Shown: positions 54,540-63,333 of the stretch, piece after piece
Layout of the letters: each line of letters opens with the position of its first letter
Numbering within the stretch: the stretch's first letter is position 1
Assembly: GCA_902601475.1 (NCBI GenBank)
Contig: CACKNK010000001.1
Span: forward strand, 185,075 to 249,074
DNA from: an uncultured SAR86 cluster bacterium
GTDB taxonomy: Bacteria; Pseudomonadota; Gammaproteobacteria; Magnimaribacterales; D2472
DNA length: 64,000 bases
Direction: 5' to 3'
Translations under genes and position numbers: made by a program
The notes under the pieces: model-generated
What the model was told of the DNA's origin: nothing
What the model saw: the letters and a program-made list of their open reading frames with translations, nothing else
Databases searched by the model: none

Positions 54540-55238
54540 TTAAAAACCAAAATTATATTTTAACTCTTTTAAAGCGAATTCAGGACCTGGTATGTTAGGA
54601 CTAAATGAATAACCATGCCTAGAGTACATTCCATAGATAATATCTGGGTTTCTATCAAATAAATATTTTGGTGTTAGCTTCTCTATCATCTTAGAGTTTT
54701 GTAGGGCTTGTTTATAAGTAAATACATTCATATCTTCATCAATAAGTTTTAAGTTAGTAATAGAGTCTAACCCCATCCATCCCTTTGAGGTCAGGACCTC
54801 TGAGGCTGCATGAGAACTTTGATTTAATGGGATAAAGTTCATTAAAGATATGCCCTTTGACTCAATTATAAAAACGTGACGTGTTTTGAAACCCAAGCTA
54901 TTTAGTAGCTTTTCATTGAATCTAGATCTTTCAAAACAACATCCATAACCCCTTTTATAAAAATCCAATGGTTCTATTGAATTTCCTTTTGGTACACAGC
55001 AGTCATAAGTAGGACAAACATCTAAATAGTCAACGCTTAGAACAGCATTCTGAACTGAATCAATGCATCGTATTTCATCATCAAAATTGTTTAATTTATT
55101 GCAACTTAAATAATTTTCTACCTTCGAAAATGCTGTAAAGTCATCATGAGTGAGATTTGGACTTACTTTGTTAATATAAAGGTATCCAAGGAAAGAAATC
55201 ATTGAAGCAATGGAAAAAAGAAAAAGTTTAAATTTCAT
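54540..55238 (-). CDS. Exported transglutaminase-like protein
   Basis: A 232-residue protein with an N-terminal membrane or signal helix (about 3-22). A Cys/His/Asp set in transglutaminase order is visible: YGCCFERSRF (Cys100/Cys101), SSHAASEVL (His143) and GWMGLDS (Asp158). The spacing and the N-x-LGFKTRHV stretch between them match the transglutaminase-like core. Other cysteines (CPTYDCC, 75-81) suggest disulphides. Proteins of this kind may form or break amide bonds in the cell wall. Location beside the carbamoyltransferase module suggests a glycan or cell-wall role, but this is inference. Confidence 0.72.
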   Translation of the reverse strand: MKFKLFLFSIASMISFLGYLYINKVSPNLTHDDFTAFSKVENYLSCNKLNNFDDEIRCIDSVQNAVLSVDYLDVCPTYDCCVPKGNSIEPLDFYKRGYGCCFERSRFNEKLLNSLGFKTRHVFIIESKGISLMNFIPLNQSSHAASEVLTSKGWMGLDSITNLKLIDEDMNVFTYKQALQNSKMIEKLTPKYLFDRNPDIIYGMYSRHGYSFSPNIPGPEFALKELKYNFGF

Positions 55239-55300
55239 TTATTTGAATTATATACTTTTTTTACAATACTAAAGAAAAGCTATTTAATGTTATCGCGCCA

Positions 55301-56182
55301 TTAGAAGACATCAATAATACCAAACGAAATATCAATATTTTTACATTCAGGAAAATTTAAGAACTTAAATATAAATGGATTATTCGATGATTTTCTCCAA
55401 AATTTGAATAGTTCGTTGTAACGATTAGTTTCACATGAGCTGAATTGAAAATAAGCAACATCTAAGTTTTTTAATTGTAAAATGATGCCGCGCATATCTT
55501 CCAATGAGTCAATTTTCATACCACCGACATAGAAAAAATTGAAACTAATTCCTAAATATTTTTTATGCAAGATTCTACCCCATAAATAAGACTTGTTTAT
55601 TTCAAACTCACATACCCCGCTTCTATGAGTTTTTTTTAGAGAATAAACTTCTTTTTCGTTGACAGTAATCAGCCCATCTTTGGGATGAATCAAGCCTTTA
55701 AAGTCATTCAAAAATAAGTCTGTTAAAAATCCCATGTTTGGTAGCTGAACATAATTACAACTTTTTTCAACAAATCCCAGCTTGTGAATAAAAATTGGCC
55801 TCGAGTTATCATTTGGTAATCCAAAGATCATTCCTGCATCTCTTCCTTTTAAAATATCCTCTGCTTTTTTTTGAATATTGACAAAAACTCCTTTTCTCTG
55901 ATGATTGGGATGTGTAGCTGACCAACAGCTCTGATAACAATATTTTTCATCTCCATTGTATGTGAATTTATTCCCTATAAAACCATTACATCCAATGAAT
56001 TCGTCCTCTTCATGCGCAACTAAAAAAATTGAATTATTTATATTGTTGGTCAAAGAAATATTTCTGTGAATGTGGAATTCATCTAGTAATTTGGAGTCGC
56101 CATATGATTCCTTAATTAAGTTCCTAACTTTAAGGTCTATTGCATGATCTCTCATATCAACTAATGAAATTTTATAATCCAT
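55301..56182 (-). CDS. GNAT-family N-acetyltransferase
   Basis: A 293-residue protein. The N-terminal half (1-160) is a GNAT domain: CYQSCWSATHPNHQRKGVFVNIQKKAEDIL contains the acetyl-CoA loop (QRKGVF), followed by FGLPNDNSRPIFIHKLGF. The C-terminal half (about 165-293) is a further alpha/beta region of unknown role, an arrangement seen in some surface-polysaccharide acetyltransferases. It likely acylates an amino sugar. It starts 2 bp after the stop of the beta-propeller gene. Confidence 0.8.
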   Translation of the reverse strand: MDYKISLVDMRDHAIDLKVRNLIKESYGDSKLLDEFHIHRNISLTNNINNSIFLVAHEEDEFIGCNGFIGNKFTYNGDEKYCYQSCWSATHPNHQRKGVFVNIQKKAEDILKGRDAGMIFGLPNDNSRPIFIHKLGFVEKSCNYVQLPNMGFLTDLFLNDFKGLIHPKDGLITVNEKEVYSLKKTHRSGVCEFEINKSYLWGRILHKKYLGISFNFFYVGGMKIDSLEDMRGIILQLKNLDVAYFQFSSCETNRYNELFKFWRKSSNNPFIFKFLNFPECKNIDISFGIIDVF

Positions 56183-56184
56183 TT

Positions 56185-57063
56185 TTAACTTAATAATTTA
56201 AAGAAACCATTAATAAATTTATTAAAAAAATAATCATTGCCCTTTCCATCAATAGCAATAAATTTATGATTTTGAAATTCACAAATGGAAATATGATGCC
56301 TACCCAAATTACCAAATGATTCAATGTTGCTACAAGATATTTTTTTAACTATGACTTTTTCCTGGAAATTATATTTATCCAAATTAATAATTTTTTTTAG
56401 CATAATTTCCTTTCCATAAGTACCTGAGCAGTCTTGTGTGAATCTGTAATGAGTTCCATCTATTTCTATTGGATTGCCTGCATTCCTAATTTTTTTTGAT
56501 TTTATCTGATTATCCATTGGATGGATTGACCATGGCCCGCCGTCTAAATTATTAGTAAATAACAATCTAAGCCTATCTCTGAATGTTCCTAGCAAGTAAA
56601 ATACAGAATTAGATTTTATTAATATTGGATCCTCAATTGGTTCGTCGCAAATAGTCGAGAACCATGATAATTGGTTTGGAAAATCATTAAACCTATATAT
56701 TTCGGTTTTACCGCTTTCAATTTGTTCTGGAATCATAAAAAAATCATCTTTTTCTTGGAAAATAAATGGAAAAGACAAATGAGAGCTTTTACGTAAAGTT
56801 ACTCCATGATCTGTCCATGACAACCCATCATCAGTTGACCAGCAATTTATAAATCCAGGCCGGTTTATCATTTGTACTTCCGCAAATAAATACAATATTT
56901 GTTGTCTTCTAACCAAGAAAGGATCTGCAATTGTATGAATATGACTCTTAGATGTTCTTATTTTTGGACGCCCAAATATTTTAGATAAATTTTTTGGCTC
57001 ATTATTAATAATATTAAAACGAGAATTCTCTTTAAAAATAGCTGTAGACCAAATAATAGACAT
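56185..57063 (-). CDS. Beta-propeller glycan-processing protein (GINT1-N/GH43-like)
   Basis: A 292-residue protein from the ATG at 57,063; a TTG at 57,093 would add ten residues. It shows repeated propeller-like blocks: ADPFLVRRQQILYLFAEVQ, GLSWTDHGVTL, HLSFPFIFQEKDDFFMIPEQ, DPILIKSNSVFYLLGTF, GPWSIHPM. These match the five-bladed propeller module found N-terminal in glucosamine inositolphosphorylceramide transferases and in GH43-like proteins. Whether it transfers or binds sugar is unknown. It is next to a GNAT gene, so it may act on the same glycan. Confidence 0.75.
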   Translation of the reverse strand: MSIIWSTAIFKENSRFNIINNEPKNLSKIFGRPKIRTSKSHIHTIADPFLVRRQQILYLFAEVQMINRPGFINCWSTDDGLSWTDHGVTLRKSSHLSFPFIFQEKDDFFMIPEQIESGKTEIYRFNDFPNQLSWFSTICDEPIEDPILIKSNSVFYLLGTFRDRLRLLFTNNLDGGPWSIHPMDNQIKSKKIRNAGNPIEIDGTHYRFTQDCSGTYGKEIMLKKIINLDKYNFQEKVIVKKISCSNIESFGNLGRHHISICEFQNHKFIAIDGKGNDYFFNKFINGFFKLLS

Positions 57064-57175
57064 TGTCACAATTATTACATATCTATCTAACAACTAAATT
57101 AAAATTTGAAATTACTATGAAGTAAGACAAAATCTATTTTTTAATTTTTAAATAATTCCTTTAAAAACTAGGTGT

Positions 57176-59182
57176 TTATTCTAAAAGTTCTTTGGCGATT
57201 AACTTAGCTCCTTCTATAGATACATGATCATCATCGTAGTACAAGAGTATTTGATTCTTTTGTGTAATGCATCTTCCAATAGATTCTTGCAAGTTACAAA
57301 ATAGTATATGAGGCTCATATTTTAAAATATTATTTTTATATACTAATTTATTAAGCGCATTAAGAGTTGACTTATTTCTTTCCTTAAACACTTCAAATGA
57401 AGTTGATGCATGAAGAGCATCAATTTTTTTTTCTGGATTATAAATGTATTTAAGTAATAGTCTTTTAAGTGGGTCCCAACCAACTTCAGGTATTGGATAT
57501 ATTATTGTTATATTTATACCTGCTTGTTGAAGTATATTGATTGTCTCATCTAATTCTTTGGTTATGCCTTCTATAGTTCCATAATCATTTGTATATGTAT
57601 TCTGATAAATTACGCCTTTACCTGGCTCAATGCCGCCCTCCATATTATCAAATCTACTTCCTTGATATGTTAGAGGCCATCTTGCGGCTAAATACAAATT
57701 CTTTGGTAGTTTTTTGTTTTCAATAAGATTAATTATTAATTTTCGCATTTTTAAGCAACGCTCTTGATTTTTATCTTTTGGTATGTAGGCACCATCACCA
57801 AGGGTTGGAAAGCATGCAGTTGAAGCCAAATTAAGACCAGAAATTTTTAGTTCCTTTGAAACCAAGCTCAAACCTGGAACTAAGGCCCTCGCATGACTGT
57901 CTCCAAAAATTGCAAATATAGGCTCATTCTCAGGATCGCCAAACTTACAATTTTTTAATATCAATTCAATATCAAGATTATCATTTTTAGCATCATTACA
58001 TTGAGAGGTACTCAAAACTGAATCTGCTTTAAGTTTCTCCAATTCTATAAATTCTTTAGAAAATCTTGTATTAAATCCATCTGCTTGATTAATCATAGAG
58101 CCTATCAAACAAAAGAATAATATCCCTGCAAGTGAGAAACTAAATACAGTCTTGCGAGATATTGTTTGTTTATCTCTAAATGGTTTTTCAACCCATCGCC
58201 AGCTTATGTAAGCCATTATCAAAGATGACAAACATAATAATAACAATACTATTTCTGATATTTCACCCAACAATCTATGTCTTGCAAATGCAAGAATCGG
58301 CTGATGCCATAAGTATGCACTATAAGATATCAACCCAATCCCAACTATTATGCGTGCACTTAGTATTTTGTGTATTAAGGTTTGGGGTACCGCTGTGAGA
58401 ATTAGCAAAGCAGTACCAATGGTTGGTACTAAGGCATATAGACTTGGAAATGGTGTGTTCTTGTCATAAATTGCGATTGAATAAACAATCATTGCAAAAC
58501 CTAATAAACTTAAGGTCTGATTGATTAATGGTGATTTGATGTATTGATTTTTTTGGAGATAGAAAGCTAAAAAAACGCCGATTAATAGCTCCCAGCCTCT
58601 AGTAGGCAAAAGGTAGAAGTTTGCGCTTGGCCTAGAAAAGGCAAACCATTGGGCAAGAGATAAACTCAAGAGAAAAATTAAAGCTAATAACAGTAATAAA
58701 TACTTTTTTGGAAGATTCCAAAAAATCATTAAAAACAGTGGAAACAAAATATAATACTGCTCCTCTACTGCAAGACTCCAAGTATGCAGTAAAGGTTTTA
58801 ATTCAGAAGCAGTAGCAAAATAACCGCTTTCAATCCAAAAAAGTATATTTGAAGAAAAAGTAGCTACTGCTATGAGGCTTTGACCAAAATCTTTTAAGTC
58901 TCCTGGGGTCAACCAAAACCATGCAAATGGTATTGAAACCAACATGACAAAAAATAACGCTGGAAGAATTCTTCGAGCACGGCGTTCATAAAAATTGATT
59001 AGACTGAAATTATCACGCCCCATTTCAGAAATAATGATGGATGTAATGAGATAGCCGCTGATTACAAAAAAAACATCAACGCCTACAAAACCACCTCCAA
59101 AAAGTTCAAATCCAGCATGAAATAAAATAACTGGCAAAACTGCAAGCGCTCGAAGACCATCTATTTCTGCCCTATATTTCAT
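57176..59182 (-). CDS. OafA-type O-acyltransferase with SGNH domain, copy 1
   Basis: A 668-residue integral membrane protein that probably O-acetylates a surface sugar. Residues 1-358 form the acyltransferase-3 domain: about ten helices, the catalytic His22 (LFHAGF) and WSLAVEEQYY. The C-terminal part (about 380-668) is an extracytoplasmic SGNH domain with FGDSHARAL (Ser429) and DDDHVSIEGA (Asp650/His653). Codons 1-358 are identical to copy 2 at 59,273-61,228, while the SGNH parts are clearly different. This suggests recent duplication or gene conversion. Confidence 0.93.
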   Translation of the reverse strand: MKYRAEIDGLRALAVLPVILFHAGFELFGGGFVGVDVFFVISGYLITSIIISEMGRDNFSLINFYERRARRILPALFFVMLVSIPFAWFWLTPGDLKDFGQSLIAVATFSSNILFWIESGYFATASELKPLLHTWSLAVEEQYYILFPLFLMIFWNLPKKYLLLLLALIFLLSLSLAQWFAFSRPSANFYLLPTRGWELLIGVFLAFYLQKNQYIKSPLINQTLSLLGFAMIVYSIAIYDKNTPFPSLYALVPTIGTALLILTAVPQTLIHKILSARIIVGIGLISYSAYLWHQPILAFARHRLLGEISEIVLLLLCLSSLIMAYISWRWVEKPFRDKQTISRKTVFSFSLAGILFFCLIGSMINQADGFNTRFSKEFIELEKLKADSVLSTSQCNDAKNDNLDIELILKNCKFGDPENEPIFAIFGDSHARALVPGLSLVSKELKISGLNLASTACFPTLGDGAYIPKDKNQERCLKMRKLIINLIENKKLPKNLYLAARWPLTYQGSRFDNMEGGIEPGKGVIYQNTYTNDYGTIEGITKELDETINILQQAGINITIIYPIPEVGWDPLKRLLLKYIYNPEKKIDALHASTSFEVFKERNKSTLNALNKLVYKNNILKYEPHILFCNLQESIGRCITQKNQILLYYDDDHVSIEGAKLIAKELLE

Positions 59183-59189
59183 GAGTAAA
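58109..59189 (-). repeat. 1,081-bp direct repeat, copy 1 (constant acyltransferase domain)
   Basis: This segment appears identical base for base to 60,155-61,235 on the same strand at an offset of 2,046 bp. I checked it by eye along its length and the translations are identical. It covers codons 1-358 of the first acyltransferase gene plus 7 bases before the ATG. The match stops abruptly at both ends, and no IS ends or short inverted repeats flank it. Confidence 0.95.
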
Positions 59190-59272
59190 GGATTTTAACT
59201 CAACTAGGTAAAAGAAAGGCCGAATAAAAATATATAAGCTCATTAAAAAATATGAATAAATATTAATTAAAC

Positions 59273-61228
59273 TCAGTAATTGAAAATTTGATCTATAGTT
59301 TCATAGAGTTTATTTGCCCCGATAATTGAGAGGTGATCATCATCGAAATAATAACTCTCATGTAAGTTGCCCATTGAGCAAACCTCTTTATTACAAAACT
59401 TATCTTTTAAATCATAATAATTAAAATCAGACAGCCTCTCTTTAAAGACAGATTCGTAATTCTTTTCCATGTCATGAAATTTTTTTCTTGGAACTGACAG
59501 GAGGTTGAGAAGTTCATTGTCTTGTAAGATTTTTAAGTATGAAGATCGGGGTGGGTATATCTGATGAGGTGGTTGAGAAAATAAGTGAACGGGAATATTG
59601 TTGTTAATATAAAAATTAAGAGTTTTATTAAATCCTTCTTCAAAAGCAGATATGCTATTTTTTTTATTAAAAGGGCCATATTTAGAGCTTGATATAAACT
59701 TCATATGAGATCTCTTATATTCATATTCAGTATAGAAACTCCATCTAGCAGATAAAATGATTCCTTTAACGGACTCTCTTACAGCAAAATCTGCAACTCT
59801 TTTATTCAGTTCGTAACAATTATTCTTTTCTTGAAGCTCTTTTTTACTTGATGGATAGATTCCTAAGAATGGAGGGCACGCAGAAGTTCCTGTAAAAAAA
59901 ACACTTATGTTTTGAGATTTTGCCACTGAATCAATGACATATCTAAGCGATGAAGCATGCGAATCTCCAAATACTATGTAATCTAATTCATTTTTACTGA
60001 CTCCCAAATAGCAACCCCATTCTTCATTGATATGGTTGTAAGGAACTTGAAAACAATTTTCGTCCTTGGGCATATCAAATGAATTAATTAATTTTTCAGT
60101 AAATCCTATCCTATCGGGAAAACCCTTATTAATATGCAAGGATGCTCCAAATATACAAAAGAATAATATCCCTGCAAGTGAGAAACTAAATACAGTCTTG
60201 CGAGATATTGTTTGTTTATCTCTAAATGGTTTTTCAACCCATCGCCAGCTTATGTAAGCCATTATCAAAGATGACAAACATAATAATAACAATACTATTT
60301 CTGATATTTCACCCAACAATCTATGTCTTGCAAATGCAAGAATCGGCTGATGCCATAAGTATGCACTATAAGATATCAACCCAATCCCAACTATTATGCG
60401 TGCACTTAGTATTTTGTGTATTAAGGTTTGGGGTACCGCTGTGAGAATTAGCAAAGCAGTACCAATGGTTGGTACTAAGGCATATAGACTTGGAAATGGT
60501 GTGTTCTTGTCATAAATTGCGATTGAATAAACAATCATTGCAAAACCTAATAAACTTAAGGTCTGATTGATTAATGGTGATTTGATGTATTGATTTTTTT
60601 GGAGATAGAAAGCTAAAAAAACGCCGATTAATAGCTCCCAGCCTCTAGTAGGCAAAAGGTAGAAGTTTGCGCTTGGCCTAGAAAAGGCAAACCATTGGGC
60701 AAGAGATAAACTCAAGAGAAAAATTAAAGCTAATAACAGTAATAAATACTTTTTTGGAAGATTCCAAAAAATCATTAAAAACAGTGGAAACAAAATATAA
60801 TACTGCTCCTCTACTGCAAGACTCCAAGTATGCAGTAAAGGTTTTAATTCAGAAGCAGTAGCAAAATAACCGCTTTCAATCCAAAAAAGTATATTTGAAG
60901 AAAAAGTAGCTACTGCTATGAGGCTTTGACCAAAATCTTTTAAGTCTCCTGGGGTCAACCAAAACCATGCAAATGGTATTGAAACCAACATGACAAAAAA
61001 TAACGCTGGAAGAATTCTTCGAGCACGGCGTTCATAAAAATTGATTAGACTGAAATTATCACGCCCCATTTCAGAAATAATGATGGATGTAATGAGATAG
61101 CCGCTGATTACAAAAAAAACATCAACGCCTACAAAACCACCTCCAAAAAGTTCAAATCCAGCATGAAATAAAATAACTGGCAAAACTGCAAGCGCTCGAA
61201 GACCATCTATTTCTGCCCTATATTTCAT
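59273..61228 (-). CDS. OafA-type O-acyltransferase with SGNH domain, copy 2
   Basis: A 651-residue paralogue of the previous gene. Residues 1-358 (acyltransferase-3 domain, His22, WSLAVEEQYY) are identical to copy 1. The SGNH domain (about 380-651) differs: FGDSHASSL (Ser423), LSARWSF, and DDDHLSIIGA (Asp629/His632). Both copies keep the hydrolase-like catalytic residues, so both may be active with different acceptor sugars. An AT-rich palindrome lies just upstream of this copy only. Confidence 0.93.
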   Translation of the reverse strand: MKYRAEIDGLRALAVLPVILFHAGFELFGGGFVGVDVFFVISGYLITSIIISEMGRDNFSLINFYERRARRILPALFFVMLVSIPFAWFWLTPGDLKDFGQSLIAVATFSSNILFWIESGYFATASELKPLLHTWSLAVEEQYYILFPLFLMIFWNLPKKYLLLLLALIFLLSLSLAQWFAFSRPSANFYLLPTRGWELLIGVFLAFYLQKNQYIKSPLINQTLSLLGFAMIVYSIAIYDKNTPFPSLYALVPTIGTALLILTAVPQTLIHKILSARIIVGIGLISYSAYLWHQPILAFARHRLLGEISEIVLLLLCLSSLIMAYISWRWVEKPFRDKQTISRKTVFSFSLAGILFFCIFGASLHINKGFPDRIGFTEKLINSFDMPKDENCFQVPYNHINEEWGCYLGVSKNELDYIVFGDSHASSLRYVIDSVAKSQNISVFFTGTSACPPFLGIYPSSKKELQEKNNCYELNKRVADFAVRESVKGIILSARWSFYTEYEYKRSHMKFISSSKYGPFNKKNSISAFEEGFNKTLNFYINNNIPVHLFSQPPHQIYPPRSSYLKILQDNELLNLLSVPRKKFHDMEKNYESVFKERLSDFNYYDLKDKFCNKEVCSMGNLHESYYFDDDHLSIIGANKLYETIDQIFNY

Positions 61229-61235
61229 GAGTAAA
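60155..61235 (-). repeat. 1,081-bp direct repeat, copy 2 (constant acyltransferase domain)
   Basis: Matches 58,109-59,189 without a difference that I could see. Its left edge falls at codon 358, near the end of the last membrane helix. Direct orientation means recombination between the two copies would delete or multiply one 2,046-bp unit. Confidence 0.95.
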
Positions 61236-61250
61236 AAACATAAATATTTG

Positions 61251-61272
61251 TTAATAGATAACTATCTATTAA
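61251..61272. promoter_or_regulatory. Perfect AT-rich inverted repeat upstream of acyltransferase copy 2
   Basis: Ten-base arms TTAATAGATA and TATCTATTAA flank a two-base centre (AC). It lies 23-44 bases upstream of the acyltransferase ATG on the minus strand, in a 146-bp gap otherwise without recognisable features. It may be an operator or an RNA hairpin. It is not present upstream of copy 1. Confidence 0.5.
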
Positions 61273-61381
61273 TCATTAAAAGGTCATTATATATTTTTGA
61301 CTAAATATATTTCTAAAAATATATTATTAAAGTGTAAAGTGATTGAAAATATCTAAACTTACAAAATGTTTTAAGAGAATC

Positions 61382-62404
61382 TCAAAGCTTCTTGCAAATT
61401 ACATGTATTTGAGAACAATTATGATTTTTATCAATGATCTCTTGTAGCTGATCAGCATATTCAGAAAATTCATTTTCAAACCTTTGAATAAAATAATCAG
61501 AGCTTCCTGTTTTTTGCAAGCTAATCTGGATAGAGCGTTTTAAGTCTTGAATGTCAGTTCCAAATCTCCACTCCGCAATGGGCTTAACTCCAAGCTTTTT
61601 ATTGAGGATTTCAAGTGATTTTTCAGTAAATAGATGAGTATGTCCTCCACTTAAATGTCTGGGGAGAACATTCTCAAAAACAGATTCAATTGGAACAGAT
61701 AAGCCATATATAGGAACGGAATAATATAAATATTTAAATGAAGATAAGTTAATAGCTTCAAGAAATTCATCCAAATTAGATATATGTTCCATAACTGCCA
61801 TTAAAGATAAAACCTCAACATCTAATGATTTTATATGACTTGGAACGCGTTCAATATCTATTGATTCAAGGGGCCTTATGTCAAAATTTTTTTCGATAAT
61901 ACCGTTACCTGCATTGATTAGGGTTTTATTAACGTCTCCCCCTTTTGCATCAATGCCTCTGCTTAGAAAAGAATTGACAAGAAATCCTAGACCGCAACCA
62001 AAATCATAAACTGATGAAATTTTTTTTGATAATTGATCAATCAGAAAATCAGCTTTGGGTAGATAAATATGATTAATACGATCATTGTAATTATCTTCTA
62101 AATAAAGCTTTGAATAATCAGATCCATCTTCATTTGAATATATTTCCTTAGCAAAATTAAGGGTGTCATCATGAATGCCATTCAAATGATCGCACTTGCG
62201 ACAAAACTTATATGAAACTAAATGCTTTGTAAAATCTATAGTTTCAGGCAGTTTGGATCCACATAATTTACATTTGTCTCTAGGAGGCTGTTTGAGGTAA
62301 ACCCTATTCCTATCAAGTTCTGCTTTTAGCAAAGATTCATTGCGGTTGTAAAAACTTGATTTAATGTTCCTATAAAAATTTGATGATTTAGAGTATTTTT
62401 TCAT
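61382..62404 (-). CDS. Class I SAM-dependent methyltransferase with N-terminal zinc ribbon
   Basis: A 340-residue protein. A four-cysteine motif (CKLC, Cys45/48, and CRKC, Cys68/71) precedes a Rossmann methyltransferase domain with VYDFGCGLGFLVNSF (SAM loop, about 140-155) and later LSLMAVMEHISNLDEFLEA and HLFTEKSLEIL. The zinc-ribbon plus methyltransferase layout is common in polysaccharide and antibiotic-sugar gene sets, where the enzyme acts on nucleotide sugars. It lies 28 bp below the FkbM-type gene on the same strand. Confidence 0.85.
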   Translation of the reverse strand: MKKYSKSSNFYRNIKSSFYNRNESLLKAELDRNRVYLKQPPRDKCKLCGSKLPETIDFTKHLVSYKFCRKCDHLNGIHDDTLNFAKEIYSNEDGSDYSKLYLEDNYNDRINHIYLPKADFLIDQLSKKISSVYDFGCGLGFLVNSFLSRGIDAKGGDVNKTLINAGNGIIEKNFDIRPLESIDIERVPSHIKSLDVEVLSLMAVMEHISNLDEFLEAINLSSFKYLYYSVPIYGLSVPIESVFENVLPRHLSGGHTHLFTEKSLEILNKKLGVKPIAEWRFGTDIQDLKRSIQISLQKTGSSDYFIQRFENEFSEYADQLQEIIDKNHNCSQIHVICKKL

Positions 62405-62433
62405 TCTTAAGATCTTGTAGTAAAAATTAGTTT

Positions 62434-63225
62434 TTAATTTTTTTCACGATTTGTCCAAAATATTTTCTTTAAAACGCGAAAAGGTACCTTTAAAAATTCA
62501 GGAAAATATTTGAATTTTATAAATGCCTTTACCCTTGATTCAAGATAATAAAAATAGCCGTTCTTTTGCGAATATTTTTCAAAATTTCTTTGATACCTTA
62601 GCTTAAGAGTGGAGGCATCTAATCCATCTTCATGAATACCAAATAATCTTAGCCAGTTAGCAATTCTTGCATTATGAGATGAACCAAACATTACATCTTC
62701 AGAGAAACAAAAATTGTTTAAGCCAGATTGACGTAAACGCTTTCTTATCATTCTTTCTTTATATTCATGGCCCTGAAACTCTCTGATATCAAAAGTAACT
62801 AAAAGAGAATATATATTACTGAGTAGATTGGATTTAAGGAGACTATCTATTATATAAATTTCACTTCCTTCACAATTTGTTTTCATTACAACGAAATCAT
62901 TAATACCAATGTTTTCATTTAGCCATTGAGAGGCATCTCTTAATTCAATTTTTTCATATTGATCTGAGCAATTATCATTATTTGCTTCCTCAAAAATTGA
63001 TCCAGACAAAGTTCCAGGCATATATAATGGAACCCTATCATTAGAATTACTTAAGCCAAATGGACATATTTCAACTCGACTATCTTGAGAAAATTTTTTA
63101 TTAAGGATGTTTAATGCGTGGTTAGAAGGTTCAAAACAATAAACCTTATCAAATTTATATTTTGGCTTTAAAACTTCATCAAGAGTTTCTCCAAAATGAG
63201 AGCCAACATCAAGAAATATGCGCAT
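62434..63225 (-). CDS. FkbM-family methyltransferase
   Basis: A 263-residue SAM-dependent methyltransferase. It starts MRIFLDVGSHFGETLDEVL (SAM loop), then VYCFEPSNHALNIL and the characteristic FVVMKTNCEGSEIYIIDSLL block of the FkbM family. Such enzymes O-methylate sugars in polysaccharides and macrolides. The C-terminal tail is basic and hydrophobic and may contact the membrane. It heads a minus-strand run of island genes, opposite the start of the Gfo/Idh-like gene. Confidence 0.87.
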   Translation of the reverse strand: MRIFLDVGSHFGETLDEVLKPKYKFDKVYCFEPSNHALNILNKKFSQDSRVEICPFGLSNSNDRVPLYMPGTLSGSIFEEANNDNCSDQYEKIELRDASQWLNENIGINDFVVMKTNCEGSEIYIIDSLLKSNLLSNIYSLLVTFDIREFQGHEYKERMIRKRLRQSGLNNFCFSEDVMFGSSHNARIANWLRLFGIHEDGLDASTLKLRYQRNFEKYSQKNGYFYYLESRVKAFIKFKYFPEFLKVPFRVLKKIFWTNREKN

Positions 63226-63333
63226 AGAAAATGGTCTTAAATAAATACATAATTATATCATTAGTAATTTTTAAAATTTGAGTTAAAAACATATCCTTAA
63301 CTACTTTTTGAATAATATCTTAAAATTATAATA

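Noticed and set aside
58180..60444. Two identical 72-codon plus-strand frames
   Set aside because: They only repeat because the acyltransferase segment beneath them is duplicated; they are antisense to it.
58109..61235. Long repeat as an insertion sequence
   Set aside because: It encodes an acyltransferase domain, has no transposase, no terminal inverted repeats and no target duplication.
63328..63333. TATAAT just before the Gfo/Idh-like ATG as a promoter
   Set aside because: It abuts the ATG, so transcription would begin inside the gene, and there is no -35 match at proper spacing.
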